This document shows, piece by piece, positions 27,371-39,481 of a DNA stretch of 64,000 nt. This stretch comes from Ciceribacter sp. L1K22 (GTDB lineage: Bacteria > Pseudomonadota > Alphaproteobacteria > Rhizobiales > Rhizobiaceae), in assembly GCF_017599385.1 (NCBI RefSeq), contig NZ_JAGFPK010000001.1, positions 2,874,636 through 2,938,635 of the forward strand. The letters are read 5' to 3'. The notes beneath the pieces were generated by a model. The model was not told where the DNA came from. It searched no databases and worked only from the letters and a program-made list of their open reading frames with translations. Numbering within the stretch: position 1 is the first letter of the stretch; every line of letters starts with the position of its first letter. The translations under genes and the position numbers were made by a program.

Positions 27371-28363
27371 ATGAAGACGACAAAACTTGGCCAGACTGGC
27401 CCGAATACCTCTCGCATTGGCCTCGGCTGCATGGGCATGTCCGATATGTACGGACCCTCCGACCGGACGGAGAGTATCGCCACCATCCATTCGGCGCTCG
27501 ACGCCGGTATCACTCTGCTCGACACGGGCGATTTCTACGGCATGGGCCACAACGAGATGCTGATTGGCGAGGCGGTCAGCGGCCTCAGCCGCGATGCGTA
27601 CCAGCTTAGCGTCAAGTTCGGCGCACAGCGCGATCCGTCGGGAGCCTGGATCGGCTACGACGCCAGCCCCAACGCCTTGAAAACAGCTCTCACCTATACG
27701 TTGAAGCGGCTTGGTGTTGACCATATCGACATCTATCGACCTGCGCGCCTCGACCCGAAGGTGCCGATCGAGGACACAGTCGGCGCCATAGCCGAGATGG
27801 TGAAAGCGGGATACGTGCGCCACATCGGCCTCTCGGAGGTCGGCGCCGACACGATCCGCAAGGCGGCGTCCGTCCATCCGATCGCCGACCTACAGATCGA
27901 ATATTCTCTGGTATCCCGCGGCATCGAAGACAAGATCCTGCCTGTTTGCCGAGAACTGGGAATTTCAATCACCGCCTATGGCGTCCTCTCGCGCGGCCTC
28001 ATATCAGGACACTGGGATCCGTCGAAGGTCGGCCAGACCGATTTCCGCGCCCACGGCCCCAGGTTCCAGGGAGAAAACATGGAGAAGAACCTGGCGCTTG
28101 CCGCGGCGCTCGGCCGGATCGCCGCCGCCAAGGGCATGACGACGGCCCAAGCCGCCATCGCCTGGGTTCTTGCTCAGGGTGAGGATATCGTCCCGGTCAT
28201 CGGAGCCCGCCGTCGCGACCGGCTGGCGGAATCGCTCGGTTCCCTTGATCTGGAACTCACTCAGGCAGACCTCGAGAAGATCGAAAACGCCGTACCAAAG
28301 GGATCGGCATCTGGCACCCGCTATGCCGAGGCGATGATGTCCCACCTCGATAGCGAGAAGTGA
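27371..28363 (+). CDS. Aldo/keto reductase
   Basis: 330 residues from ATG at 27371 (MKTTKLGQTGPNTSRIGLGC), with GGAGA upstream. (beta/alpha)8 signatures: GITLLDTGDFYGMGHNE (catalytic D and Y), SVKFGAQRDP (catalytic K), GVDHIDIYRPARLDP where the usual catalytic His is in the 'xxH' strand position replaced by R/P context, GLSEVGADTIRKAASVHPIA, and C-terminal NADPH motif VPVIGARRRDRLAES. Reduces aldehydes or ketones with NADPH. The canonical 'LxQxHxxD' is IDIYRPARLDP here, so the catalytic His appears substituted, which may change specificity. Probably controlled by the divergent LysR protein. Confidence 0.92.
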   Translation: MKTTKLGQTGPNTSRIGLGCMGMSDMYGPSDRTESIATIHSALDAGITLLDTGDFYGMGHNEMLIGEAVSGLSRDAYQLSVKFGAQRDPSGAWIGYDASPNALKTALTYTLKRLGVDHIDIYRPARLDPKVPIEDTVGAIAEMVKAGYVRHIGLSEVGADTIRKAASVHPIADLQIEYSLVSRGIEDKILPVCRELGISITAYGVLSRGLISGHWDPSKVGQTDFRAHGPRFQGENMEKNLALAAALGRIAAAKGMTTAQAAIAWVLAQGEDIVPVIGARRRDRLAESLGSLDLELTQADLEKIENAVPKGSASGTRYAEAMMSHLDSEK

Positions 28364-28373
28364 TCAACACCGA

Positions 28374-28405
28374 ACGCAGGGCGCAACCACGTTCGCGCCC
28401 TGCGT
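28374..28405. terminator. Terminator between aldo/keto reductase and metallopeptidase
   Basis: ACGCAGGGCGC pairs with GCGCCCTGCGT (11 bp) around a 10-nt loop, followed by CTTAT on the plus strand. Lies between the two convergent genes. Confidence 0.65.
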
Positions 28406-28421
28406 CTTATACCTCGGCAAA

Positions 28422-29342
28422 TCACACGGGTCCGGAGAATGTATCGCAATCGGAAAAGCGTCCGCTCTCAAAACCGCGACGGAACCACTTTGCCCTTTGC
28501 TCGGAGGTGCCGTGGTTGAAGCTGTCGGGCACGACATAACCCTGGCTGCGTTTTTGCAAGGTGTCGTCGCCGATCTGGTGGGCGGCGTTGAGCGCCTCCT
28601 CCAGATCGCCCTGCTCCAGCAGCCCCTTCTGCTCGGTGAACTTGCCCCAGATACCCGCGAAGCAATCGGCTTGCAGTTCGACACGCACGGACATCTGGTT
28701 AGCCTCGACTTCGCTCATCGAGCGGCGCATCTCGTTGAACTTCGGTAAGACGCCGGTGAGGTTCTGCACGTGATGGCCAACCTCATGCGCGATCACATAG
28801 GCCTGGGCAAAATCGCCGGACGCACCGAACTGCCGGTCAAGTTGGCGAAAGAAGTCCGTATCCAGATAAACCTTCATATCCGCAGGACAGTAAAACGGCC
28901 CGGTGGCCGACGATGCGGCCCCGCAAGGCGAGGACGTTCGGTCGGAGAACAGGACCAGTGTCGGCTCGCGGTAGGTTTCGCCGTCGGCCTGGAAGATGCC
29001 ATGCCATACGTCTTCGGTCTCGGCCAGTACCGTCCGCACAAAAGCCGTCATCTCGTCGCTTGCAGGTGAGCTCGGCTGCGACCCGGCCGACTGCTCGTAT
29101 CCGCTACCGGAGTTCGAACCATCGTCGAGCACCTGCAGCATGTCGATACCCATCATCTTCAGGACGAAGTAGATGACGACGAGGAAGATGATCGTCGAAA
29201 TTGACAAACCGCCACCGCGCCCACCCGTCGGAATACGCATGCCCCGCCCGCCGAACGGATTGCCGCCCATGCGCCCGCGACCGAGCGAGGTCCCGCGCCG
29301 GTCCTCGACATTGTTGGATTGCCGACGGCCTCTCCATTCCAT
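28422..29342 (-). CDS. ypfJ: YpfJ-type neutral zinc metallopeptidase
   Basis: 306 residues. Arg/Gly-rich cytoplasmic start, one membrane helix (about 47-66), a Ser/Gly linker, then a metallopeptidase domain facing the periplasm with HEVGHH at 186-191 (zinc ligands H186, H190; catalytic E187) and a downstream ELQADCFAGIW motif giving the third ligand region. Family members (YpfJ/KPN_02809) occur widely in proteobacteria, with the conserved PFYCPADMKVYLDTDFF block also present. Substrate unknown. Monocistronic. Confidence 0.93.
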   Translation of the reverse strand: MEWRGRRQSNNVEDRRGTSLGRGRMGGNPFGGRGMRIPTGGRGGGLSISTIIFLVVIYFVLKMMGIDMLQVLDDGSNSGSGYEQSAGSQPSSPASDEMTAFVRTVLAETEDVWHGIFQADGETYREPTLVLFSDRTSSPCGAASSATGPFYCPADMKVYLDTDFFRQLDRQFGASGDFAQAYVIAHEVGHHVQNLTGVLPKFNEMRRSMSEVEANQMSVRVELQADCFAGIWGKFTEQKGLLEQGDLEEALNAAHQIGDDTLQKRSQGYVVPDSFNHGTSEQRAKWFRRGFESGRFSDCDTFSGPV

Positions 29343-29477
29343 CTTTCTGCCCTCTCCTGAAGCACACGAGCCCGAAGAACAATCTACAGGTCAATGGGTT
29401 CCGGGCGCCACCGGAAAAAATCCGTCAAAAGCGACGTCAATCCGCAGCCCGCAGCGACTATGCCCTGCAACCATTGA

Positions 29478-31904
<2,427 letters not shown>

Positions 31905-31964
31905 CGACCAACCGCGGAACGCGTGGCAGCCGGCGTGACCGGCGGCCTTGCGTCTTAACAGCGG

Positions 31965-32633
31965 TCAAGTCTCCGAATAGGCGTAGAGCCCTCCCCGCTC
32001 CAGTGCCCGACTGTAGGCGCCACGGGAGCGGATTGCGTTAAGCCACGCACGAAGATTTCGGGTATCAGCCGCCCCCGCATAGCGGCTCATCGCCGTCTCC
32101 ACCGGAAAGCTCATCGCGATGTCTGCCGCCGAAAACGCCTCACCCGCGAAGTAGCCGCCGCGCGATACCTCGCTCTCCCAGAACGCCAGATGGTTGGCGA
32201 GTTGCGGGTCGAGAAGCTTCGCCGACACGCCGTTCGAAATCAGGCCTGCAACGGGACGAATGAGGAGCGGCACCTGTCCGGGCAGCTTCGAGAAGATCAG
32301 CTTCATCACCAGAAGCGGCATGGCCGAGCCTTCCGCGTAGTGAAGCCAGTACGTGTAGCGCAGCGCCTCATCTGTTCCCGGTCTTGGTCGCAGGGCGTCG
32401 CCGCCATAGGTCTGCACCAGATATTCGATGATCGCACCGCTTTCGGCAATGGTCCTGCCGTCATCCTCGATCACCGGCGACTTGCCGAGCGGATGCACCG
32501 CCTTCAATTCCGGCGGCGCCTGCATGTCAGGACGGCGCCGGTAGACGTTCACCTCGTAGGGAACCGCGAGTTCCTCCAGCAACCAGAGTATCCGGTGGGC
32601 ACGTGAGTTTTCGAGATAGTGAACGAGGATCAT
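31965..32633 (-). CDS. Glutathione S-transferase
   Basis: 222 residues from ATG at 32633 (MILVHYLENSRAHRILWLLE), with GGAGACC upstream. N-terminal thioredoxin-like domain with S9-R-x-x-R in the catalytic loop, VHPLGKSPVIEDDG and ESGAIIEYLVQTYGG (glutathione gamma-Glu binding), then an all-helical C-terminal domain with AFSAADIAMSFPVETA. Resembles the eukaryote-like 'YIBF/URE2-like' bacterial GSTs that include a Y/S at position 6-10. Detoxifies electrophiles with glutathione; substrate unknown. Lies 101 bp downstream of the DUF1868 gene. Confidence 0.92.
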   Translation of the reverse strand: MILVHYLENSRAHRILWLLEELAVPYEVNVYRRRPDMQAPPELKAVHPLGKSPVIEDDGRTIAESGAIIEYLVQTYGGDALRPRPGTDEALRYTYWLHYAEGSAMPLLVMKLIFSKLPGQVPLLIRPVAGLISNGVSAKLLDPQLANHLAFWESEVSRGGYFAGEAFSAADIAMSFPVETAMSRYAGAADTRNLRAWLNAIRSRGAYSRALERGGLYAYSET

Positions 32634-32733
32634 GAAGGTCTCCGGTGTTGGCCGGAGATGATCCGGCGGCGATGAGGGGTGCACCTTAATACGCCCGAGA
32701 CCGGCCTGCGGTTTCCGAACCGTCCGTTTCCGT

Positions 32734-33456
32734 TCAGCCGGACACCGGCAACACGATGAGTTCCTCAAAGTGGTTCATGTCCTCAAATGAACAGAATGTC
32801 GGCGGCTTCAGCTCCAGAACGGGTGCGCGCCGTTGGATATCCTTAGCAACCTCGTCGAGCATCGCATGCCACCGCGCCAGCGCCTCCTCGTCGAACCAAT
32901 CGGTGACATAGGCGAAGGTGATATGGAAGACATAGGTATCGTGGTCGGGATGACGGTAGCCGAACAGATCTGCGAGACGGTTGCGCCAGTCCATCAAAGC
33001 CCTGCGGTCAGCCTCCGTCGCGCCCTCGAGCGTCAACCCGGTCGGCAGCGCCTCGACGACTTTCATCTGGAAGGCCGGACCGGGGGAGAAGCCCGCCACC
33101 CTTTGCGCCAGGATCGCCGTCATATCCTCGATCGGAGTCTCTAGCGGCACATCCACCGGCCAGTAACCCTCCGTCCGCCGATACTCGATGATCCCCTGAA
33201 AGAGCGTCATGTGCAGGCTGGAGAGCGGTGTGAACGCCAGCTGCCTTGCCTCCGGCATGTCGAGATATCTCTGACGCGCATCTGCGAGCGCCCTTTCCGT
33301 CTCCGTTCCCGGCATCAGGTGGCAGACGACCGTATTACCCGGTTCGGGCAGGAAAGTGCCGCTCGCGTCGTACCGCGTGCCGAAATGCCGGGGCGGCGCA
33401 GCGTTGCTTTTCCTTGCGTATGTCTGGAGGCGGGCGGCGAGACTGGTCTGGTCCAT
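32734..33456 (-). CDS. DUF1868 protein, 2H phosphoesterase-like
   Basis: 240 residues from ATG at 33456 (MDQTSLAARLQTYARKSNAA). Two H-x-T motifs, SSLHMTLFQGI (about 104-108) and YVFHITFAYV (about 193-197), define the 2H phosphoesterase superfamily; enzymes of this class cleave cyclic phosphates in RNA or nucleotides. DUF1868 members are uncharacterised and are found in bacteria and fungi. Both catalytic His/Thr pairs are intact, so an active enzyme is likely. Probably co-transcribed with the GST gene. Confidence 0.82.
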   Translation of the reverse strand: MDQTSLAARLQTYARKSNAAPPRHFGTRYDASGTFLPEPGNTVVCHLMPGTETERALADARQRYLDMPEARQLAFTPLSSLHMTLFQGIIEYRRTEGYWPVDVPLETPIEDMTAILAQRVAGFSPGPAFQMKVVEALPTGLTLEGATEADRRALMDWRNRLADLFGYRHPDHDTYVFHITFAYVTDWFDEEALARWHAMLDEVAKDIQRRAPVLELKPPTFCSFEDMNHFEELIVLPVSG

Positions 33457-33699
33457 GATCGTTCCTGCTTGAACTGGAAAATGCCGTCTAGGCAAACAGT
33501 GCAACGTCGGTGTGACGCCTTCAGAAATCACATCGTCAGATGCGCGAATAAATCATGCGGGATTCGTCATTTCCGGGGTTCCGCTCCGGCAAACATTTCC
33601 CTATAAGCCGCTTCTAGCCTGAAAAGACCCTCCTTGCGCGCCCCGGCCGGTAAATTGCCCTGGCCGGTTTTTCGCGCAACAAGAAATTGGAAGACGCCG

Positions 33700-36600
33700 A
33701 TGCCGAAGCGCCAAGATATCAAGTCCATCCTCATCATCGGCGCTGGACCGATCGTCATTGGCCAGGCATGCGAATTCGATTACTCCGGCACGCAGGCCTG
33801 CAAGGCGCTAAAGGAAGAAGGTTACCGGGTCATCCTGGTGAACTCCAACCCGGCGACGATCATGACCGATCCGGGCCTCGCTGACGCGACCTATGTCGAG
33901 CCTATCACCCCTGAGGTTGTCGCCAAGATCATCGCCAAGGAGCGCCCGGACGCGCTGCTGCCGACCATGGGCGGCCAGACCGCGCTCAACACCGCCCTCT
34001 CCCTGAAGCGCATGGGCGTTCTGGACCGCTACAATGTCGAGATGATCGGCGCCAAGCCGGAGGCGATCGACAAGGCGGAAGACCGCGCGCTCTTCCGTGA
34101 GGCCATGGCGAAGATCGGGCTCGAAACGCCCCGCTCCATGCTGGCCAACGCCACCGACATCAAGGATGCAGACCGCAAGACGCATGAGGCCGCTCGCGCC
34201 GAACTGCGCGCCAAGCTCTCCGGCGCAGATCTCGACAAGGCGCTCGACGAACTCGAAAATCAGTGGAACCTCGGCGAGAGCGACCGCAAGCAGCGCTACA
34301 TGAGCCACGCTATGGCGATCGCCGCCCAGGCGCTCGACCATGTCGGCCTGCCGGCCATCATCCGGCCCTCGTTCACGCTCGGCGGCACCGGCGGCGGTAT
34401 CGCCTACAACCGCTCGGAATTCTTCGACATCGTCGGCGGCGGTCTCGATGCGTCACCGACGACAGAAGTGCTGATCGAGGAGTCCGTGCTCGGCTGGAAG
34501 GAGTATGAGATGGAGGTCGTCCGCGACAAGGCGGACAACTGCATCATCATCTGCTCGATCGAGAACATCGATCCGATGGGCGTCCACACCGGCGATTCCA
34601 TCACCGTCGCGCCGGCGCTGACGCTGACCGACAAGGAATACCAGATCATGCGCAACGCCTCGATCGCGGTGCTGCGCGAGATCGGCGTCGAGACCGGCGG
34701 CTCGAACGTTCAGTTCGCCGTCAACCCGAAGGACGGCCGCCTCGTCGTCATCGAGATGAACCCGCGCGTCTCGCGCTCGTCCGCCCTTGCGTCGAAGGCG
34801 ACCGGCTTCCCGATCGCCAAGATCGCCGCCAAGCTCGCGATCGGCTACACCCTCGACGAACTGGAAAACGACATCACCGGCGGCGCGACGCCCGCTTCGT
34901 TCGAACCCTCGATCGACTACGTCGTCACCAAGATCCCGCGCTTCGCCTTCGAGAAATTCCCGGGCGCCTCGCCTGTGCTCACCACCGCCATGAAGTCTGT
35001 CGGCGAAGTGATGGCGATCGGCCGTACCTTCGCGGAATCGCTGCAGAAGGCGCTGCGTGGCCTCGAAACCGGGCTGACCGGCCTCGACGAGATCGAAATC
35101 CCCGGCCTCGGCGCCAACGGCGACGGCGCCGACGACAAGAACGCCATTCGTGCCGCGATCGGCACGCCGACCCCGGATCGCCTCCGCATGGTCGCCCAGG
35201 CGCTGCGCCTCGGCATGTCTGAAGCCGAAGTGCATGAAGGCTGCAAGATAGATCCGTGGTTCATCGCCCAGTTCAAGGCGATCGTCGACATGGAGGCACG
35301 CATCCGCGAGCACGGCCTGCCGCAGGATGCCGAAAACCTGCGCATGCTGAAGGCCATGGGCTTCTCCGACGCGCGCCTCGCCTCGCTGACCGGCAAGCGT
35401 CCGAAGGAAGTTGCCGAGCTGCGCAACGGTCTTGGCGTGCGTCCCGTCTACAAGCGCATCGACACCTGCGCCGCCGAGTTCGCCTCGCCGACGGCCTATA
35501 TGTACTCGACCTACGAGACGCCCTTTGTCGGGGCAACGCGCTCCGAGGCGCAGGTCTCCGATCGTAAGAAGGTCGTCATCCTCGGTGGTGGTCCCAACCG
35601 CATCGGCCAGGGGATCGAGTTCGACTACTGCTGCTGCCATGCCGCCTTCGCGTTGAAGGACGCCGGCTATGAGGCGATCATGGTCAACTGCAACCCGGAA
35701 ACAGTCTCGACCGACTACGACACCTCCGACCGTCTCTATTTCGAGCCGCTGACGGCCGAAGACGTGATCGAGATCATGCGTGCCGAGCAGGAAAAGGGCG
35801 AACTGGTCGGCGTCATCGTCCAGTTCGGCGGCCAGACCCCGCTGAAGCTTGCCGAAGCGCTGGAAAAGAATGGCATCCCGATCCTCGGCACCGCGCCTGA
35901 CATGATCGATCTCGCCGAAGACCGCGACCGCTTCCAGAAGCTCCTGACGAAGCTCGACCTGACCCAGCCGAATAACGGCATCGCCTACTCGGTCGAGCAG
36001 GCACGCGTGGTCGCAAGCGAGATCGGCTTCCCGCTCGTCGTGCGTCCGTCCTACGTGCTCGGCGGCCGCGCCATGCAGATCATCCACCAGGAAAGCCAGT
36101 TGCAGGCTTACCTGCTCGATACCGTTCCAGAACTCGTTCCCGAGGATATCAAGCAGCGCTATCCGAACGACAAAACCGGCCAGATCAACACGCTTCTCTC
36201 CAAGAACCCGTTGCTGTTCGACAGCTACCTGACCAACGCCATCGAAGTCGATGTCGACTGCCTGTGCGATGGCACGGACGTCTATGTCGCCGGCATCATG
36301 GAGCATATCGAGGAAGCTGGCATTCACTCGGGCGATAGCGCCTGCTCGCTGCCGCCGCGCACGCTGTCGGCGGAAATGACCGACGAGCTTGAACGTCAGG
36401 CGAAGGCCATGGCGAAGGCGCTGAATGTCGGCGGCCTGATGAACGTCCAGTTCGCCATCAAGGATGGTGTTGTCTACGTTCTCGAGGTGAACCCGCGCGC
36501 CTCGCGCACCGTGCCCTTCGTCGCCAAGACCATCGGCGCGCCGATCGCCAAGATCGCCGCCCGCGTGATGGCCGGCGAAAAGCTCGATCCGGTCTTTAAG

Positions 36601-37194
36601 GCCTATGGCGAGAAGCCCGATCCGCGCGCGCTGAAGCACATCGCCGTCAAGGAAGCGGTGTTCCCGTTCGCCCGCTTCCCAGGCGTCGATACGCTGCTCG
36701 GCCCGGAAATGCGCTCGACCGGCGAGGTCATCGGTCTCGACACGAACTTCGCGCTCGCTTTTGCCAAGAGCCAGCTCGGCGCCAATGTCGAACTGCCGCG
36801 CGACGGCACCGTCTTCGTGTCCGTCCGCGACGAGGACAAGGAGCGTGTTCTGCCCGCCATCCGCATCCTGACCGAAATCGGCTTCAAGGTCATGGCGACC
36901 GGCGGCACCCAGCGCTTCCTTGCCGAAAAGGGCATCGAAGCGATCAAGATCAACAAGGTGCTCGAGGGCCGTCCGCACATTGAGGACGCAATCCGCAACC
37001 GCCAGGTTCAGCTGGTCATCAACACGACGGACGGCAACAAGGCGATCTCGGATTCGAAGTCGCTGCGCCGCGCCGCGCTGATGCAGAAGGTGCCCTACTA
37101 CACCACGATGGCCGGCGCGCTGGCCGCGGCGGAAGCGATCCGCGCGCTGAAGAGTGGCCAGCTTGAAGTGCGCCCGCTGCAGAGCTACTTCTGA
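33700..37194 (+). CDS. carB: Carbamoyl-phosphate synthase large subunit CarB
   Basis: 1164 residues from ATG at 33700 ([20 protein letters not shown]); longer in-frame starts lack support. Two homologous ATP-grasp halves: first with [20 protein letters not shown] and [19 protein letters not shown], second with [20 protein letters not shown] and [40 protein letters not shown] and [20 protein letters not shown] are the metal/ATP sites. C-terminal MGS-like allosteric domain (about 1020-1150). Makes carbamoyl phosphate with CarA. Followed by a terminator. Confidence 0.98.
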   Translation: MPKRQDIKSILIIGAGPIVIGQACEFDYSGTQACKALKEEGYRVILVNSNPATIMTDPGLADATYVEPITPEVVAKIIAKERPDALLPTMGGQTALNTALSLKRMGVLDRYNVEMIGAKPEAIDKAEDRALFREAMAKIGLETPRSMLANATDIKDADRKTHEAARAELRAKLSGADLDKALDELENQWNLGESDRKQRYMSHAMAIAAQALDHVGLPAIIRPSFTLGGTGGGIAYNRSEFFDIVGGGLDASPTTEVLIEESVLGWKEYEMEVVRDKADNCIIICSIENIDPMGVHTGDSITVAPALTLTDKEYQIMRNASIAVLREIGVETGGSNVQFAVNPKDGRLVVIEMNPRVSRSSALASKATGFPIAKIAAKLAIGYTLDELENDITGGATPASFEPSIDYVVTKIPRFAFEKFPGASPVLTTAMKSVGEVMAIGRTFAESLQKALRGLETGLTGLDEIEIPGLGANGDGADDKNAIRAAIGTPTPDRLRMVAQALRLGMSEAEVHEGCKIDPWFIAQFKAIVDMEARIREHGLPQDAENLRMLKAMGFSDARLASLTGKRPKEVAELRNGLGVRPVYKRIDTCAAEFASPTAYMYSTYETPFVGATRSEAQVSDRKKVVILGGGPNRIGQGIEFDYCCCHAAFALKDAGYEAIMVNCNPETVSTDYDTSDRLYFEPLTAEDVIEIMRAEQEKGELVGVIVQFGGQTPLKLAEALEKNGIPILGTAPDMIDLAEDRDRFQKLLTKLDLTQPNNGIAYSVEQARVVASEIGFPLVVRPSYVLGGRAMQIIHQESQLQAYLLDTVPELVPEDIKQRYPNDKTGQINTLLSKNPLLFDSYLTNAIEVDVDCLCDGTDVYVAGIMEHIEEAGIHSGDSACSLPPRTLSAEMTDELERQAKAMAKALNVGGLMNVQFAIKDGVVYVLEVNPRASRTVPFVAKTIGAPIAKIAARVMAGEKLDPVFKAYGEKPDPRALKHIAVKEAVFPFARFPGVDTLLGPEMRSTGEVIGLDTNFALAFAKSQLGANVELPRDGTVFVSVRDEDKERVLPAIRILTEIGFKVMATGGTQRFLAEKGIEAIKINKVLEGRPHIEDAIRNRQVQLVINTTDGNKAISDSKSLRRAALMQKVPYYTTMAGALAAAEAIRALKSGQLEVRPLQSYF

Positions 37195-37215
37195 GAAAAC
37201 ACCGCCAACTCATTG

Positions 37216-37244
37216 AAAAGGCAGGTCTCAAGCCTGCCTTTTTT
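37216..37244. terminator. Terminator after carB
   Basis: AAAAGGCAGG and CCTGCCTTTT form a 10-bp stem with a 7-nt loop followed by TTTT TG TTTT. It overlaps the end of the convergent DMT gene. Confidence 0.9.
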
Positions 37245-38079
37245 GTTTTGCGAGAATGGCGAACGCAATACCGCCAAGGACGACAGCACCTGCGATAACA
37301 AAATGCAGCGTCAGGCTCTCTCCAAGCAATAGGATCGCACCGGCCGCCGCGATGACGGGAACCGAAAGCTGGATCAGTGCTGCCCGGAAGGTCGTCAAAC
37401 CACGAAGCGCGCTGTACCAGACTGCATAGCCGAGACCGGAGGCGACGATACCAGAGGCGAGCGCAAGCGTGACGCCGGCGGTTGTCGCAGTTTCGTCAAA
37501 CACCGCATAAAACCCAAGCGGGATGCAGAACGCGGAGGCACGAGCGAAATTGCCTGCGGTCTCCCCTAGCGGATCGACAGAACCACGACCAAGCAGCGTA
37601 TAGGCTCCCCAAGCCACGCCAGAGACGATCATCAACAGACTGCCAAAGAGATCCGGGCGGCCTGCGCCCGGAAGGACGAGATAGACGAAGGCAGCGAACG
37701 CGACGGCAAAACCGAGCGCCTCGTTAAGGTTGGGCCGATCGCCCCGCGCGACGGCATAGACCAGCATCGTCGCCTGTACCGAGGAAAACAGGATCAGCGC
37801 GCCCGTTGCCGCACCCAGGTCGACATAGGCCGCCGAAAACGCGATGGCATACAGAAACAGCGCCAATGCCGCCGGCCAGCTTCCGGGAATGCTGCCACCG
37901 TGGGTCAGTCCGCGCCTCCGCCGAAACAGCAGGAAGAGAACAATAGCGCCGGAGATGACGCGCAGCGCCGTATAGCCGGCGGGATCGATCGCTGGCACGC
38001 CAAGTGCTTGACGGGCCAGAAGCGAATTGGCCGCAAAGGCGACCATGGCCACCGCTGTCAGAATAAATGTCGACCGCAA
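37228..38079 (-). CDS. EamA-type DMT superfamily permease
   Basis: 283 residues from a TTG at 38079, where GGGAGGG lies 3-4 bp before and the protein starts with the first helix (LRSTFILTAVAMVAFAANSL); ATGs at 38139 and 38172 would add a charged non-membrane tail and leave no site. Ten hydrophobic helices in two EamA repeats (about 1-130 and 145-275), with the second repeat carrying ASGLGYAVWYSALRGLTTFR and VIAAAGAILLLGESLTLHFV. Exports metabolites such as amino acids; substrate unknown. Divergent from the ArsR operon (146 bp gap). Confidence 0.88.
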   Translation of the reverse strand: MRSTFILTAVAMVAFAANSLLARQALGVPAIDPAGYTALRVISGAIVLFLLFRRRRGLTHGGSIPGSWPAALALFLYAIAFSAAYVDLGAATGALILFSSVQATMLVYAVARGDRPNLNEALGFAVAFAAFVYLVLPGAGRPDLFGSLLMIVSGVAWGAYTLLGRGSVDPLGETAGNFARASAFCIPLGFYAVFDETATTAGVTLALASGIVASGLGYAVWYSALRGLTTFRAALIQLSVPVIAAAGAILLLGESLTLHFVIAGAVVLGGIAFAILAKQKRQA

Positions 38080-38225
38080 ACATCCCTCCCGCTCCGTCAC
38101 GGGGGCGGCTTTCCTCGTCCGGCGACTATCTCCACACCTCATCTCGCTGTCAAATCGGATGCGTGTTGACACAAGGTTTTTTCGACACTAATTAGCTATC
38201 AGGTTAATTAACCGATGAGATAACT

Positions 38226-38579
38226 ATGGCTCCGGATCCTCTGTCGGAAACCCTCTCCGCCCTCGCCGACCCAACCCGTCGTGCCATCCTGGCGCGCCTG
38301 GCTCAAGGCGAAGCGACAGTGAACGAACTCGCTTCGCCCTTCTCGATGAGCCTTCCGGCGATTTCCAAGCACCTGAAGGTTCTGGAACGCGCCAAGTTGA
38401 TCTCGCGTGGCCGCCATGCCCAGTGGCGACCATGCAAACTTGAGGCGGAACCTTTGCAGGCGGTGGACGGCTGGCTCGCGGACTACCGCAAGCTCTGGGA
38501 GGACCGGCTGGAGCGCCTCGATACCTATCTCGCGACTTTGCAGGACAAGCGCACACAGAAGGGCGACATCAATGACTGA
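38226..38579 (+). CDS. ArsR-family winged-helix repressor
   Basis: 117 residues. ArsR-type winged helix: LADPTRRAILARLAQGEATV, FSMSLPAISKHLKVLERAKL (recognition helix), then RGRHAQWRPCKLEAEPL as the wing. No CxCxxC metal site, so not a classical metal sensor. Such regulators without Cys usually sit with SRPBCC genes and control them. Overlaps the next gene by 8 bp (start ATG 38572), so the three genes are translationally coupled. Confidence 0.92.
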   Translation: MAPDPLSETLSALADPTRRAILARLAQGEATVNELASPFSMSLPAISKHLKVLERAKLISRGRHAQWRPCKLEAEPLQAVDGWLADYRKLWEDRLERLDTYLATLQDKRTQKGDIND

Positions 38580-39012
38580 CAAGATTGAAATCCTCAACGA
38601 CCGCCTCTTCCCGGTCAGTCGGCAAACGCTGTTCGACGCCTTCGCCGACCCGCAAACGCTGGAAATCTGGTGGGGACCTGACGGCTTCACAAACCGCATT
38701 ACCGCATTCGACCTGCGGCCCGGCGGCGACTGGCTCGTCACCATGATCGCATCGAACGGCGACGAGTTTCACAATCGCTGGAGCTTCGAGGAGGTGGTCG
38801 CCGGAGAGCGGATACGGGCATTCCATCACGGACCTGTCCACGCCTTTCCGCTGGAGATGACCTTCGTAGAAGAACCGGACGGCACACGTCTTTCCTGGCG
38901 CATGGTGTTCGAGCGGACGGAGGAAAACCTGGAAATCGAACGCTTCCTCCACGCCGCCAACGAACAGAACTTCGACAGGCTCCAGGTCGTTCTTGAAAAG
39001 GGAGCAAACTGA
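38572..39012 (+). CDS. SRPBCC (AHSA1-like) protein 1
   Basis: 146 residues. START/Bet v1-like ligand cavity fold of the AHSA1/CalC group: RLFPVSRQTLFDAFADPQTL, EIWWGPDGFTNRITAFDLRP, EFHNRWSFEEVVAGERIRAF and a C-terminal helix NEQNFDRLQVVLEKG. Binds an unknown hydrophobic ligand. Second gene of the ArsR-SRPBCC-SRPBCC operon, 1 bp before the next gene's start region; the two SRPBCC proteins share WWGPDGFTN and look like an old tandem duplication. Confidence 0.9.
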   Translation: MTDKIEILNDRLFPVSRQTLFDAFADPQTLEIWWGPDGFTNRITAFDLRPGGDWLVTMIASNGDEFHNRWSFEEVVAGERIRAFHHGPVHAFPLEMTFVEEPDGTRLSWRMVFERTEENLEIERFLHAANEQNFDRLQVVLEKGAN

Positions 39013-39013
39013 C

Positions 39014-39478
39014 ATGTCCGCCGAACTCGATCCCGCCAAGATCCTCCGCGTCGAACGCCTGGTGTCGGCACCCCGGCCACTCGTGTTCGAAGCCTTTTCC
39101 GACGCCAGGCATCTGGACGCCTGGTGGGGACCAGACGGCTTCACCAACGATACACATGAGATGGAATTTTCGGTCGGAGGCCTTTGGCGCTACACGATGA
39201 TCGGGCCAGACGGAAAACACTGGCCCAACTGGATTCGCTACACCGAAATTTCCCCGCCCTCCCGCATCGTCTACGACCATGGTGGCGAGATGGGAGAACC
39301 GGCGCATTTCATCGGAATCGTCTCGTTAGAAGAACGGGGAGACAAGACCATGGTCTCGCTGACGCTGGTCTTCCCGACGGCAGAAGCCCGTAACGCAACG
39401 CTGAAGTTCGGAGCCGTGGATGGCGGCCGCCAAACGCTCGCGAAACTGGATGCTTACGTCCAGAAACGGGCCGCCTGA
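39014..39478 (+). CDS. SRPBCC (AHSA1-like) protein 2
   Basis: 154 residues from ATG at 39014 (an earlier in-frame ATG at 38993 is inside the previous gene). Same fold as its neighbour: VERLVSAPRPLVFEAFSDAR, DAWWGPDGFTNDTHEMEFSV, IRYTEISPPSRIVYDHG and a C-terminal helix GGRQTLAKLDAYVQKRA. Identity between the two paralogues is moderate by eye, concentrated in the WWGPDGFTN loop. Ligand unknown. Last gene of the operon, ending 3 bp before the convergent UdgX gene. Confidence 0.9.
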   Translation: MSAELDPAKILRVERLVSAPRPLVFEAFSDARHLDAWWGPDGFTNDTHEMEFSVGGLWRYTMIGPDGKHWPNWIRYTEISPPSRIVYDHGGEMGEPAHFIGIVSLEERGDKTMVSLTLVFPTAEARNATLKFGAVDGGRQTLAKLDAYVQKRAA

Positions 39479-39481
39479 CGC

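Noticed and set aside
34453-36978. 841-codon minus-strand frame opposite carB
   Set aside because: Antisense shadow of carB third-position bias; no recognisable domain and no ribosome-binding site.
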